A stretch of 34,717 bases of DNA from Methanoculleus sp. MH98A (GTDB taxonomy: Archaea > Halobacteriota > Methanomicrobia > Methanomicrobiales > Methanoculleaceae): the NCBI RefSeq assembly GCF_000691865.1, contig NZ_JMIO01000011.1:1-34717 (forward strand). Direction: 5' to 3'. Below the pieces are notes generated by a model. That model was not told the origin of the DNA. It did not search any database and worked only from the letters and a program-made list of their open reading frames with translations. Made by a program: the position numbers and the translations under genes. Below, one piece after another: positions 1-8,642 of the stretch (position 1 is the stretch's first letter; every line of letters starts with the position of its first letter).

Positions 1-270
1 TCCCCTGTCCCCACCCCCCTGCGTGGCGATATCCAGTGGAAATCCGTGGACGGGTATTTAGTGAGTCCCAATGCAGATCTGAAACTTGAGAACCGCCAGG
101 TTTTCGTTGAACGGCCAGCGGAACGGCAGGAGTAGGAACATAGTGGACGCAGGCCGGGGATCCTGGAATCCCCTCCCTTTACTCCCCGCTCGAAGACCTC
201 TGGTCTTCTCGAACTCCTTCCCCTGCGGGGAAGTCGTCCTTCGCACCTTAACGGTTCTCACGCTCCTGCC
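1..270. repeat. Intergenic mosaic repeat element (copy A)
   Basis: No convincing gene. Bases 1-50 look like the 3' end of one element (C-rich run, then tggcgatatccagtggaaat and ccgtgg). Bases about 130-270 look like part of another. It contains the hairpin GAAGACC-TCT-GGTCTTC at 192-208, which aligns with hairpins at 11991, 25566 and 25845, followed by shorter palindromes such as gcaccttaacggt. Related blocks occur only between genes in this window. Function unknown. Confidence 0.6.
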
Positions 271-1293
271 CTACGGGCAGTCGCGCCCATCCGCCCGCCG
301 CGTCCACTCCCGGTATTTCCCCTGCTCGAGCATCGCGTCCAGGATAACCATCGCGAGCATGCACTCCGCAACCGGGACGACCCGCGGCGCGATGCAGGGG
401 TCGTGCCGCCCTTCGACCGTTATCTCCCGCTCCTTCCCGGCGATATCGACGGTCCGTTGCGCCTTGCGGATCGAGGGCGTCGGCTTGACGGCAAGCCGGA
501 CGACGATATCCTGCCCGGTGCTGATTCCGCCAAGAACGCCGCCCGCATGGTTGCTCGAAAACCCTTCTGCGGTGATCGGATCGTTCATCTCGCTCCCGAA
601 GAGCCTCGCGGCGCCGAACCCCTCGCCAAGCTCGACACCCTTCACCGCACCGATGCCCATCATCGCCCCGGCGATGGCGGCGTCGAGCTTCCCGAAAACC
701 GGGTCCCCGAGGCCCGGCGGGCACCCGGTGGCCGTCACCTCGACGATGCCGCCCACGGAGTCGCCCGCATCCCGGGCGGCACGGATCTCCGCTTCCATCG
801 TTTCCGGATTCGTCGCGCCGTGCACCTCGACGACCCTCCCCCGGATCGCGATGCCGCTGGGTTCGAGGCAGCGAATCGCCACCGCTCCCGCCGCGACCCG
901 CGCAAGGGTCTCCCGGCCCGAACTCCTCCCGCCGCCGCGGTGGTCACGAAGGCCGTACTTCGCCTGCCAGGTGTAGTCCGCGTGCCCCGGCCGGAAGACG
1001 TCCCGGAGTGCGTCGTAGTCCTCCGACCGGACATCCCGGTTCCTGACGAGGAGCGCGATCGGGGCGCCGGTCGTTCGCCCCTCAAAAATTCCCGAGAGGA
1101 TCTCCACCCTGTCCGCCTCCTGCCGCCCGGACGCAAGCGGGCTCTTCCCCGGCCGCCTGCGGTCGAGGTAGGGCTGGATATCCGCCTCCGTGAGGGGGAC
1201 ATTGGGCGGGCAGCCGTCGACGACCGCACCCACCGCCAACCCGTGGCTCTCGCCGAACGTCGTGCACCTGAAGTTTCTTCCGAACGTGTTCAT
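271..1293 (-). CDS. aroC: Chorismate synthase
   Basis: Converts 5-enolpyruvylshikimate-3-phosphate to chorismate, the last common step of aromatic amino acid synthesis, using reduced flavin; cytosolic. The 340-residue product opens with [18 protein letters not shown], the family's N-terminal signature, and has the RRRPG segment near residue 48 and the GRSSGRET segment near residue 125, where flavin and substrate bind. The length is near the family norm. I start at the ATG at 1293 because the conserved N terminus begins there and it overlaps the preceding stop as ATGA; the frame is open further upstream but only inside aroKE. Last gene of the operon, so its product consumes what the upstream genes make. 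Family assignment is secure. Confidence 0.96.
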   Translation of the reverse strand: MNTFGRNFRCTTFGESHGLAVGAVVDGCPPNVPLTEADIQPYLDRRRPGKSPLASGRQEADRVEILSGIFEGRTTGAPIALLVRNRDVRSEDYDALRDVFRPGHADYTWQAKYGLRDHRGGGRSSGRETLARVAAGAVAIRCLEPSGIAIRGRVVEVHGATNPETMEAEIRAARDAGDSVGGIVEVTATGCPPGLGDPVFGKLDAAIAGAMMGIGAVKGVELGEGFGAARLFGSEMNDPITAEGFSSNHAGGVLGGISTGQDIVVRLAVKPTPSIRKAQRTVDIAGKEREITVEGRHDPCIAPRVVPVAECMLAMVILDAMLEQGKYREWTRRADGRDCP

Positions 1294-2666
1294 GCAAGCA
1301 TCTCCCGAACCAGTTCCGGCGTGACCGCAAGTCCGGTTATCAGCCGGAACTGCTCTGTTGCCTGGTGGACGAACATCTCCGTGCCGGGTATTGTCTCGCA
1401 CCCGGCCTCTCTCGCCGCCCGGATAAGCGGCGTCTCCGGTGGCGTGTAGACGAGGTCAAATACGGTCGTCCCACGCTCGAGGTCGTCCGCGGCAAGCAGG
1501 CTCCGGGTGTCGGGCTCCATCCCGACCGGGGTTGCGTGTACCACTACATCGGCGTCGCCCCCTTTGAACTCTTCGAGACCGCCCCACCGGCAGTCGAAGC
1601 GTTCCGCAAGCCCCCGCGCCGCACCCGGAGCCCGGGCAAGCACCATGACGTCCATATCAAGCGTTCTGAGCGCGTAGACCGCCGCGGCCGCCGCACCCCC
1701 GGCGCCGAGCACAACCGCCCGGGCGCCCCGGCGGTGGGCAAGCGGGATCCGTACCCCCAGCCAGTCGGTGTTGTGGCCGTACATCCTTCCGCCGCACCGG
1801 ACGACGGTGTTCACCGCCCCGATCGCTGTCGCGTGTTCGTCGATCTCATCGAGATGGCGCATCACGTCGGTCTTGAACGGGATGGTGACGGATAAGCCCT
1901 TCAGGGGGAGGAGGTTTGCGAGGCGGACGATGGTTCCCGCATCCGGCCACTCGAAGCGGGTGTAGTGGTAGTTCATCCCGAAGTGTTGAAAGAGCCGGTT
2001 GTAGAGGAGCGGGCTCCTGCTGTGGGCGCAGGGGTTCCCGGCGATGGCGCATACCATGAGACCCGGGTCCCGGTCGATCATAGCCCCGAGGCCCGAAAGG
2101 CCGAACCGCTCAAGGAGGGCGTCGCGCTCAGGCCTTCGCGTCTTCGCGTCTTCGCGTGCGGTCACATTCCCATATCCTTGCTCCCGGACGATCATATCCG
2201 CGACCTCCCCGGGCGTGCGCCTCCCGGTATCGATGCAGACGTCGGCCGCGCCGAGGTAGGCCTCCTTTCTCCGGAGAAGGAGCGTGCGCACCTCCTCTTC
2301 GGGGGCCAGATCGGTCAGCCCCGGCCGGTCGCTCCCGGAGATCCGCTCAACGATGACCCCGGGCGGGGCCGCTAGGAGGAAGACCCTGCCGTGCCGCCGG
2401 AGGTCGGCGACGTTTGCCGGGTCGCATACCGCCCCGCCGCCGGTGCCGATCACGCCCTCCGCCGTCCGGAGCGACGCGACGACCTCCCGCTCGAGGGCGC
2501 GGAAGTGCGCTTCCCCGTGCTGCCGGAAGATCTCCGGGATCGGCATCCCGGCCCGCTGCTCGATAAGCGCATCGGTGTCGTAGAACGGCAGCCCGAGGCG
2601 ATCCGCGAGGAGCCGCCCGACCGAGGTCTTCCCGGTCCCCCGGAAGCCGGTAAGGACGACCTTCAC
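1290..2666 (-). CDS. aroKE: Bifunctional shikimate kinase / shikimate dehydrogenase
   Basis: One 458-residue protein with two consecutive pathway activities. Residues about 1-165 are a P-loop shikimate kinase of the bacterial AroK type: [11 protein letters not shown] Walker A, the DTD substrate motif, [16 protein letters not shown] and an RPGL lid. Residues about 200-458 are a shikimate dehydrogenase: [14 protein letters not shown] with the catalytic Lys, GHNTDWLG with the catalytic Asp, the GAGGAAAAA dinucleotide loop and a C-terminal QATEQF. The start is a GTG overlapping the aroA stop (GTGA); it puts the P-loop at the usual distance from the N terminus. Most methanogens are known to use a GHMP-type shikimate kinase, so this fold and the fusion stand out. 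The linker near residues 170-190 is built from the 8-bp repeat described at 2134-2157. Confidence 0.93.
   Translation of the reverse strand: MKVVLTGFRGTGKTSVGRLLADRLGLPFYDTDALIEQRAGMPIPEIFRQHGEAHFRALEREVVASLRTAEGVIGTGGGAVCDPANVADLRRHGRVFLLAAPPGVIVERISGSDRPGLTDLAPEEEVRTLLLRRKEAYLGAADVCIDTGRRTPGEVADMIVREQGYGNVTAREDAKTRRPERDALLERFGLSGLGAMIDRDPGLMVCAIAGNPCAHSRSPLLYNRLFQHFGMNYHYTRFEWPDAGTIVRLANLLPLKGLSVTIPFKTDVMRHLDEIDEHATAIGAVNTVVRCGGRMYGHNTDWLGVRIPLAHRRGARAVVLGAGGAAAAAVYALRTLDMDVMVLARAPGAARGLAERFDCRWGGLEEFKGGDADVVVHATPVGMEPDTRSLLAADDLERGTTVFDLVYTPPETPLIRAAREAGCETIPGTEMFVHQATEQFRLITGLAVTPELVREMLA
2134..2157. repeat. Three tandem CTTCGCGT units in the aroKE linker
   Basis: Three perfect consecutive 8-bp units lie inside the coding sequence joining the two domains of aroKE. 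On the coding strand they read ACGCGAAG three times and translate as AREDAKTRR. The same unit, slightly varied, forms both arms of the intergenic palindrome at 8481-8580. With an 8-bp period each unit is read in a different frame. This looks like an intergenic repeat that entered or seeded the inter-domain linker. Confidence 0.85.
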
Positions 2667-3931
2667 AGCAGCCCCTCCCCGTAGAGCGCCTCCCAGAACC
2701 CGGGGAACGACTTCTCCACGCATTCGGGGTCACGGATCGCCATCCCCCCGACCGCGAGCCCGAGCACGGCAAACGCCATCGCCGTCCGGTGGTCGTCGTG
2801 CGGGTCGACGGCCACCCCGTGGAGGGGCGCGGGCGTGATCGTGAGGGAATCCTCCGTGACCTCGACCCCCGCACCCATCCGCCGGAGGGTGTCCGCCGTC
2901 ACCCCGACGCGGTCGCTCTCCTTGTACTGCAGGTGCGCCGTCCCGGTGATCGTCGTCGGCGACCCTGCCGTCGCCGCCACCGCCGCGAGCGTCTGGACGG
3001 TGTCGGGGGACGAGGACATATCGATCTCGATGCCTTTGAGATCGCCCGTCCGCTCCACCGTCACTGCGTCGGTGCCGGCGGCGACGCTGCACCCCATCGC
3101 CTCGAGGGCGTCGAGGAACCGGCGGTCGCCCTGGACGGAGGTCGGGTTCAGGCCCGTGACCGCGACCCTCCCGCCGCAGACGGCCGCGACCGCGAAGAGA
3201 TAGGAGGCCGAGGAGTAGTCGCCCTCGACCCGGTAATCCCTCCCCCGGTAGGCTCTACCGCTCTCCACCCGGAACCGGTCGTAGCCCTGCCGCTCGATAT
3301 GTGCACCGAACCGGAGCATCACGTCCGCGGTCACGTCGAGGTAGGACCGCGAGGCCGGGGTCGCCGGGAGCGTGAGTTCCACGTCCTCCTCTGCGTAGGG
3401 CGCCGCCATCAGGATGGACGAGACGAACTGGCTGCTGATGCTTCCGTCGATCGCCGTCCTCCCGCCCCGGAGTCTGCCGGAGATGCGGATGGGGGGGTAG
3501 CCGGGCTCGCCGACGAACGCGACGTCACCCCCGAGGGCCCGGAGCGCCCCCGCAAGGGGGCCGACCGGCCGCTCGAGCATCCGCGGACTCCCCGTCAGCA
3601 CTACCGGGTGCTGCGAGAGGAGCGCCGCCGAGGTGAGGAGCCTTAGCGTCGTCCCGGAGTTCCCGCAGTCGATGGTCACCTCTCCCGGTGCGGGGAAGGA
3701 GCCGCCGCAGCCGGCGACGGCGATCTCCCCCGGCAGCCACTCGAGTTGCACCCCGAGGACTTCAAGCCCCCGGGCGGTCAGTTCCGTATCGGCCGCCCGG
3801 AGCGGTCTTTCGATCCGCGTCCTTCCCGAGGCGAGCGCTCCCGCGATCAGCGCCCGGTGGGTGTAACTCTTGGAGGGCGGCGCCTCGAACTTCGCGTCGA
3901 CCGGGCCGGTCTGCGACACGCGGACGATCAT
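2663..3931 (-). CDS. aroA: 3-phosphoshikimate 1-carboxyvinyltransferase (EPSP synthase)
   Basis: Transfers the enolpyruvyl group of PEP to shikimate-3-phosphate. The 422-residue protein shows the family signatures in order: SKSYTHRALIAGAL near residue 20 (shikimate-3-phosphate binding), NSGTTLRLLTSAA near 92, SSQFVSSILMAAP near 165, DYSSASYLFAVAA near 233, KESDRV near 335 and DHRTAMAFAV near 377. The ATG at 3931 overlaps the pheA stop as ATGA and gives the right N terminus (MIVRVSQTG); an upstream extension would only read pheA in another frame. The operon order places it after prephenate metabolism and before shikimate kinase, so gene order does not follow the chemistry. Identification is firm. 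Confidence 0.97.
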   Translation of the reverse strand: MIVRVSQTGPVDAKFEAPPSKSYTHRALIAGALASGRTRIERPLRAADTELTARGLEVLGVQLEWLPGEIAVAGCGGSFPAPGEVTIDCGNSGTTLRLLTSAALLSQHPVVLTGSPRMLERPVGPLAGALRALGGDVAFVGEPGYPPIRISGRLRGGRTAIDGSISSQFVSSILMAAPYAEEDVELTLPATPASRSYLDVTADVMLRFGAHIERQGYDRFRVESGRAYRGRDYRVEGDYSSASYLFAVAAVCGGRVAVTGLNPTSVQGDRRFLDALEAMGCSVAAGTDAVTVERTGDLKGIEIDMSSSPDTVQTLAAVAATAGSPTTITGTAHLQYKESDRVGVTADTLRRMGAGVEVTEDSLTITPAPLHGVAVDPHDDHRTAMAFAVLGLAVGGMAIRDPECVEKSFPGFWEALYGEGLL

Positions 3932-4719
3932 ATCGGCACCTCCATGCGGGCGTAACACCCGAGTTCCCTGACGGTGGTCATGCTCTTGAGTTCCTCCCTT
4001 GCTTCCCGCCATCCTTCGGCGGTCTCCATGTCGATGAAGAACAGGTACTTCCCCATGCCCCGGCGGGACGGCCGCGACTCGATCCGGGTCAGGTTGATCC
4101 CGCGCCGGGCAAAGACCGCGAGGATATCGGCAAGGAGCCCGACCCGGTCGAGTTCGGGGTCGACGAGGAGGCTGCACTTCGTGGCTCCCGCGATCTCATG
4201 GGGGACGGCTGATATCTCGACGAACCGGGTGGTGTTGTCCCTGCTGTTCTGGACGTCCCGGGCGGCAATGGGAAGATCGTAGATCCGTGCCGCCGTCTCC
4301 GAGACGACGGCGCCGGCGTGCTCGTCTCTCTGCATCGCAACGGCGCTTGCCGCATTGCTGCTCGTGTGCACGACCTCCACCCCGAGACGGTCGAGGAGGA
4401 CGGAGCACTGCTCGTGCGTCTGCGGGTGGGCGTAGATGACCGCGAGGCGGGCGGGGTCCCCCCGGGCCGCGAGGTGGTGCCGGACGGGCATGTAGGCCTC
4501 TCCGGTGATCGAGACATCGAACTCCATCAGTCCCTGGAGCGTCTCCCCCACGCCGCCGGCCTCCGAGTTCTCGATCGGGACGAGCCCTTTCGCTCCGCCG
4601 GCCGCCACGCGTTTGATGATGGCGCGGATCGTCGGCAGGAGTTCGATATCGTTGCCGTAGAGCCTGGCTGCGAGTTCGTGGCTGACCGTCCCGGCCGGCC
4701 CGAGTGTTGCGACGGTCAT
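3928..4719 (-). CDS. pheA: Prephenate dehydratase
   Basis: Decarboxylates and dehydrates prephenate to phenylpyruvate for phenylalanine synthesis. It is a 263-residue stand-alone enzyme without a chorismate mutase domain. The catalytic half starts with VATLGPAGTVSHEL, has VPIENSEAGGV near residue 47, and DNTTRF near 160 with the catalytic Thr-Arg-Phe. From about residue 175 an ACT domain follows, with LLADILAVFARRGINLTRIESRP; the ESRP motif binds phenylalanine in known homologues, so feedback inhibition by Phe is expected. It overlaps tyrA upstream and aroA downstream by ATGA. No chorismate mutase gene was found in this window, so that activity must be encoded elsewhere. Confidence 0.96.
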   Translation of the reverse strand: MTVATLGPAGTVSHELAARLYGNDIELLPTIRAIIKRVAAGGAKGLVPIENSEAGGVGETLQGLMEFDVSITGEAYMPVRHHLAARGDPARLAVIYAHPQTHEQCSVLLDRLGVEVVHTSSNAASAVAMQRDEHAGAVVSETAARIYDLPIAARDVQNSRDNTTRFVEISAVPHEIAGATKCSLLVDPELDRVGLLADILAVFARRGINLTRIESRPSRRGMGKYLFFIDMETAEGWREAREELKSMTTVRELGCYARMEVPI

Positions 4720-5549
4720 CGGCTCACCACGTGGCTGATGAGGTCGTCGGTCTCTTCCGTCGCGGCCCGGAGGTACGAGGCGTAGTGGCCGGCGTTCCGG
4801 GTAAAGAACTCCCGGAACCGTTCGGCATCCCCGGACTCGACGATCTCGCGGAGCGTCCGGACAGCCTCCTCGAACTCGGCGAGCACCTCCGGGACGGCCG
4901 GGTTCATCTGCAGGATGTCGCCGTAGAGCCCGGCGTCCTGGGCGAGGAGCCGCCCGACGAGCCCCATCTCGATCCGGTAGACAGGGCTCGTAAACCGGAG
5001 GGTCTCCGCGACGTCGGCGCCGGTCCGGCGGATGGCCTCCGCCTTTGCGAGCGTCCCGAAGTGGGTGAGCCCCTGGATCACCGCCATCATCCGGTCGTGG
5101 TCTTCCGGTGTCGAGAGGGTGATCGCCGCCCCCTGGTCGCGGAAGACGGATAAGAGTCTTTCAAGGGTCTCCGGGCTGCACCTGGCCGGGATTGCGACGA
5201 TCGTCTGGCCCCGGAGCGACGCGGCGCCGGGCCCGAACATCGGGTGGAGCCCGATCACCTCCGCACGGGAGGCGAGCATCGCCCGGACGGGTTCGACCTT
5301 GAGGGAGGTGAGGTCGCAGAAGACCTGTTCACCTGAAAGGAGCGGCGCGACCTCGCGGATCACGTCGACGGTGGCGCGGATGGGGACCGAGACCATGACG
5401 ACGTCCGCCGTCTCCGCGACGGCGCGGGCGGTGAGGGAGGTCTTCGTCCCCGAGACGATCGTCTCCCAGCCGGCGGCCTCGAAGACCTCCGCAAAGAACC
5501 GTCCCATCTGTCCCGTGCCGCCGATGATGCCTGCAAGCATTCCCGTCAC
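4716..5549 (-). CDS. tyrA: Prephenate dehydrogenase
   Basis: Oxidative decarboxylation of prephenate to 4-hydroxyphenylpyruvate, the tyrosine branch. The 277-residue product has an N-terminal Rossmann loop (AGIIGGTGQMGRFFAE), VSVPIRATVDVI near residue 55, and the prephenate-binding segment GLHPMFGP near residue 99, followed by a helical dimerisation half. There is no fused mutase or ACT domain. The start is probably the GTG at 5549, whose GTGA overlaps the aroB' stop; an ATG three codons further in (5540) is the alternative. It sits next to pheA, so both terminal branches are translated from one message. Confidence 0.92.
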   Translation of the reverse strand: MTGMLAGIIGGTGQMGRFFAEVFEAAGWETIVSGTKTSLTARAVAETADVVMVSVPIRATVDVIREVAPLLSGEQVFCDLTSLKVEPVRAMLASRAEVIGLHPMFGPGAASLRGQTIVAIPARCSPETLERLLSVFRDQGAAITLSTPEDHDRMMAVIQGLTHFGTLAKAEAIRRTGADVAETLRFTSPVYRIEMGLVGRLLAQDAGLYGDILQMNPAVPEVLAEFEEAVRTLREIVESGDAERFREFFTRNAGHYASYLRAATEETDDLISHVVSR

Positions 5550-6532
5550 TTCTCCAGGATCGTCTCTTTGACGGCGACGCCGAAGTGCCGCCCGCCCTCC
5601 GCGACGCTGCCGAGCACCTTATCGCCGACCGCGAGGGCGGCGACCGATACGGCCGTCCCGTCCTCCCGGACGAGCCGGATCGTCTCGGCGTTCTGGAGAA
5701 CCAGGCTCACTGTCGCGTCGCCGGCCTTCGCCTCGACGAGGAGGAGCGGACGGCGCTCGATCTTCACCCTGCCGACGACCGCGTCGTGGGTAGTGCCGGT
5801 ATGCTCCGCGACGAGCACCTTATCGCCCACCGCGAGGTCGGCGAGGTACGCCGTCTTTTTGCCGGGGAGGAGGGTGTAGGCGTGCACCGCCCCGGCGTTC
5901 ACCCGGAACGGTCGCGGCGCCACGTAGGGGTTCTCCAGGGTCTCGGGGTGCACCATCAGGAACGCCGAGGAGGTGTTGCCGACGAGCATCCCTTCCCCGT
6001 CGGCGAGGATCGAGCAGGTGTCGACGCAGACCCTATCCCCCATCCCGACGGGAACGATCCGGGTCACCTCGAACGGGACGAGAGGAACCTCTTCGCCGGC
6101 GCCGGCAATCGTCTTCGCGACCCGCCGGATCTCCGCAGGGTCGTCGGTCGAAAGGAGGATGCCCGCCGTCCCGCGTTCGAGGACGGTCAGGGCGACCTTC
6201 GCCTCGTCGGCGTTCCCGACCGCCGCAACGATCCGGTCGGACTGCGCGACGAGGTTCTCGAGCGGGATGACCGTCCAGTCCTGTGTCCTGACGATGACGA
6301 AGCCCTCGCGGGAGAGCCGGATCGCCTGTTCTTCGGACTCTTTGTCGACGATCTCGACCTCGAAGACGTCTTTTCCGGGAAGGAGGTCGCCGTTCTCCGC
6401 GATCGTCGTCACCCGGCCGAGTTCCCGCACGCGCTCTGCGTCGTCCGTCACCAGAGCGTCGGCACCGCTCTCGATCGCGGTGGTCGCGAGATCCTTCCTC
6501 CACGGCCGGAGATCGACCCAGAAGAGTTTCAT
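5546..6532 (-). CDS. aroB': 3-dehydroquinate synthase II (archaeal type)
   Basis: Performs the NAD-dependent oxidative deamination and cyclisation of 2-amino-3,7-dideoxy-D-threo-hept-6-ulosonate to 3-dehydroquinate, replacing bacterial AroB. The 328-residue sequence starts [11 protein letters not shown], typical of the family, and contains RTQDWTVIPLENL near residue 82 and the conserved stretch VCVDTCSILADGEGMLVGNTSSAF from about residue 167, then VNAGAVHAYTLLPG. The length is slightly below that of other archaeal members. It lies directly downstream of the ADTH synthase gene, with ATGA overlaps on both sides, so substrate and product enzymes are adjacent. Confidence 0.95.
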   Translation of the reverse strand: MKLFWVDLRPWRKDLATTAIESGADALVTDDAERVRELGRVTTIAENGDLLPGKDVFEVEIVDKESEEQAIRLSREGFVIVRTQDWTVIPLENLVAQSDRIVAAVGNADEAKVALTVLERGTAGILLSTDDPAEIRRVAKTIAGAGEEVPLVPFEVTRIVPVGMGDRVCVDTCSILADGEGMLVGNTSSAFLMVHPETLENPYVAPRPFRVNAGAVHAYTLLPGKKTAYLADLAVGDKVLVAEHTGTTHDAVVGRVKIERRPLLLVEAKAGDATVSLVLQNAETIRLVREDGTAVSVAALAVGDKVLGSVAEGGRHFGVAVKETILEK

Positions 6533-7323
6533 CGCTCAGTCTCCAGGGCTTCGGCCGCGCTTTTGCCCTCGTGCACCACCCGGGATATCGCGGCGATGAA
6601 CCGGGCGGGGTCGTCGCGCTGGAAGGCGTTCCTGCCCATACAGACGCCTGCCGCCCCCGCATCGATCGCGTCGCGGATGGTCGTGAGCGTCTCCATATCC
6701 CCGCCCTTCTCGCCGCCGGCGATCATCACCGGCACCGAGCAGGCGGCGGTGATCCGGCGGAACGTCTCCGGATCCCCGGTGTAGTTCGTCTTGATGAGGT
6801 CGGCCCCGAGTTCTTCCGCCACCCGGACGCAGTGCCCGATCGACTGCGGCGAGGTGGGGTCGATCCCCTTGCCGCGGGGGTAGATCATGATCAGGAGCGG
6901 TATCCCCCAGCGGTTGCAGTCCCGCACCACCTCGCCCGCCGATTCGAGCATCCGTGACTCGTTGGGCGCGCCGAGGTTGATGTGGATCGAGACCGCGTCG
7001 GCGCCGAGCGCGACCGCCTCCTCCACGGTGCAGACGAGCACCTTGTCATTCGGGTCCGGGTTCATCGAGGTGCTCGCGGAAAGGTGCACGATGAGCCCGA
7101 TATCCTTTCCGTGCTTCCGGTGCCCGCCTTTCACCATGCCCTTGTGGAGGACGATGGCGTTCGCCCCGCCCTCGCTCACCGCGTTGACCGTCTCGGTCAT
7201 GTTGCAGAGCCCTTCGATCTGGCCCATCGTGAACCCGTGATCCATGGGGATGACCACGGCGCGGCCGGTATTTCTGTCCATTATCCGCTCAAGGCGGATC
7301 TCTTTTCCAATCATATCCATCAC
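6529..7323 (-). CDS. ADTH synthase-family aldolase, copy 1 (AroA')
   Basis: Member of the DhnA/class I aldolase family that in methanogens condenses 6-deoxy-5-ketofructose-1-phosphate with aspartate semialdehyde to give ADTH, the precursor of 3-dehydroquinate. The 264-residue protein keeps [11 protein letters not shown] with the catalytic Asp, MIYPRGKG with the Tyr, [12 protein letters not shown] with the Schiff-base Lys, and the phosphate-binding IAGGEKG and [10 protein letters not shown] loops. The start is a GTG at 7323 overlapping the upstream stop (GTGA), or one of the ATGs at 7320 and 7314. It is a tandem paralogue of the gene at 7320-8117. Which copy is the true ADTH synthase, and which may act as fructose-bisphosphate aldolase or in making the deoxyketofructose phosphate, cannot be told from sequence alone. 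Confidence 0.9.
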   Translation of the reverse strand: MMDMIGKEIRLERIMDRNTGRAVVIPMDHGFTMGQIEGLCNMTETVNAVSEGGANAIVLHKGMVKGGHRKHGKDIGLIVHLSASTSMNPDPNDKVLVCTVEEAVALGADAVSIHINLGAPNESRMLESAGEVVRDCNRWGIPLLIMIYPRGKGIDPTSPQSIGHCVRVAEELGADLIKTNYTGDPETFRRITAACSVPVMIAGGEKGGDMETLTTIRDAIDAGAAGVCMGRNAFQRDDPARFIAAISRVVHEGKSAAEALETER

Positions 7324-8117
7324 GTCTTCAGAATCTCAACCGCTTCTTCTGCCGACCGCCCTTCATGAATGATCAGTGCGGCGGCACGGATAAGGCGATC
7401 GGGCGCCGGGTGCTGGAAGGCGTTCCTCCCGATCGATATCCCGGCGGCACCCCCCTCCATCGCACCCTCGACCAGGTCGAGGATCGCCGCTTCGTCGGTC
7501 TTCGAGCCGCCCGCGACCACGACCGGCACCGGGCATCCTCTCGTTACTTCGCGGAACGAGTCCGCATCCCCGGTGTAGACGGTCTTGACGATATCGGCGC
7601 CGAGCTCCGCCGCCACCCGTGCGGAGAGTTTCACGCTCTCGAGGTCATGCTCGTCGCTGACCTTCCTGCCCCGCGGGTACATCATCGCGAGGAGCGGCAT
7701 CCCCCACTCCATGCACGTGACCGCGACCCGGCCCAGGTCTTCGAGCATCCGTGCTTCGGAGTCGGCGCCGACGTTGATGTGCACCGATACGCCGTCGGCA
7801 CCCATCTTTAAGGCGTTCGTGACGGTGTTGACGAGCACCTTGTCGTTGGGGTCGGGGCCGATGCTGGTGCTCGCCGAGAGATGCATGATGAGACCGACGT
7901 CCCGCCCGTGCCCCCTATGGCCGTGCAGCGCAAGCCCAACGTGGCCGATGACCGCGTTCGCTCCGCCCTCGGCGACCAGGTCGATGGTTCTCCCTACGTC
8001 GACCAGCCCGGGGATGGGGCCGAGCGTCACCCCGTGGTCGAGCGGCACGATGATGGTCCTGCCGGTGTTCCGATCCATAATACGTTCCAGACGAATCTCT
8101 TTTCCTCTCATAACCAT
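7320..8117 (-). CDS. ADTH synthase-family aldolase, copy 2 (AroA')
   Basis: First gene of the aromatic operon; 265 residues, collinear with its neighbour. It has [61 protein letters not shown] with the Schiff-base Lys, and [14 protein letters not shown]. From memory, the segment around the catalytic Lys and the GGSKT loop are closer to Methanocaldococcus jannaschii ADTH synthase than copy 1 is; that is an impression, not an alignment. A strong ribosome site (GGGGAGG, about 8121-8127) precedes two possible ATGs at 8117 and 8111; spacing favours 8111, conventional annotation 8117. All catalytic residues are present, so both copies should be active. Confidence 0.88.
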   Translation of the reverse strand: MVMRGKEIRLERIMDRNTGRTIIVPLDHGVTLGPIPGLVDVGRTIDLVAEGGANAVIGHVGLALHGHRGHGRDVGLIMHLSASTSIGPDPNDKVLVNTVTNALKMGADGVSVHINVGADSEARMLEDLGRVAVTCMEWGMPLLAMMYPRGRKVSDEHDLESVKLSARVAAELGADIVKTVYTGDADSFREVTRGCPVPVVVAGGSKTDEAAILDLVEGAMEGGAAGISIGRNAFQHPAPDRLIRAAALIIHEGRSAEEAVEILKT

Positions 8118-8300
8118 AGTCCTCCCCGGATTTTGATGATGCAGTCTTTCCGGGAGTGATTAAAACTGGATAAACCAGGTAAAATAGCGATAAAACGCTG
8201 CCGCTCCAGAGTTACGGATATCGGCTGTCGAAAACTGGCAGATCGCTTCTGCACACGCGGCGGCTACTCCGTTAACCGAGATAAAAGCGGTCACCGGCGA
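8118..8300 (-). promoter_or_regulatory. Leader and promoter region of the aromatic operon
   Basis: Contains the operon's ribosome site (8121-8127, minus strand). A+T-rich stretches at 8159-8196 could hold the TATA box; several candidates exist (for example GCTATTTTACC on the minus strand, near 8179-8189). Two small palindromes share an ATAAA core: CTGG-ATAAA-CCAG at 8166-8178 and AGCG-ATAAAA-CGCT at 8186-8199. They would suit a regulator binding at the promoter, but this is a guess. Confidence 0.4.
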
Positions 8301-8480
8301 AAAAACATCCACCACGCATTGGCTATATCGTTACGTGTTCTTGTATAAAAATATGCCGGATTTACACGCAGGAGGAGAATCCGGAGCAGGACAAGGCCCT
8401 GCGGAAAAAAGTATGCGGTTTGTCTTATTTCGGCTTTGTTGAAACCCTCTCCCGGAGGATGAATTATCTCCGGATAATCC

Positions 8481-8580
8481 ATGTCTCACCGACGCACGCG
8501 AAGGCGCGAAGAACGCGAAGTCTGGATGGGTATTGACTGTCTCCCTTCGCGACTTCGCGGCTTCGCGTGAGACCCACATC
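8481..8580. repeat. Large imperfect palindrome of CGCGAAG units
   Basis: The left arm (8481-8520) reads atgtctcac, then a short insertion, then three CGCGAAG-containing units. The right arm (about 8545-8580) is its inverse: three CTTCGCG units, then gtgagacccacat. The roughly 25-base centre, tctggatgggtattgactgt and a few more, is not repeated. The arms would pair over about 35 positions with few mismatches. The unit matches the tandem repeat inside aroKE. No coding function is apparent; the rest of the gap 8300-8640 holds only a small CCGGAG/CTCCGG inverted repeat at 8452-8473. Confidence 0.8.
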
Positions 8581-8642
8581 ACCCGCCTCTATCGGCAACC
8601 GAATGTTATCCAGGGGTTGTGGAAAGCATTTCAACAGGGCCC

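Noticed and set aside
86-1449. Long plus-strand open frames opposite chorismate synthase
   Set aside because: Arg/Pro-rich translations without family features, antisense to a clear aroC; a by-product of high G+C at codon position 3.
2134-2157. CRISPR-like tandem repeat
   Set aside because: 8-bp units without spacers, inside a coding region.
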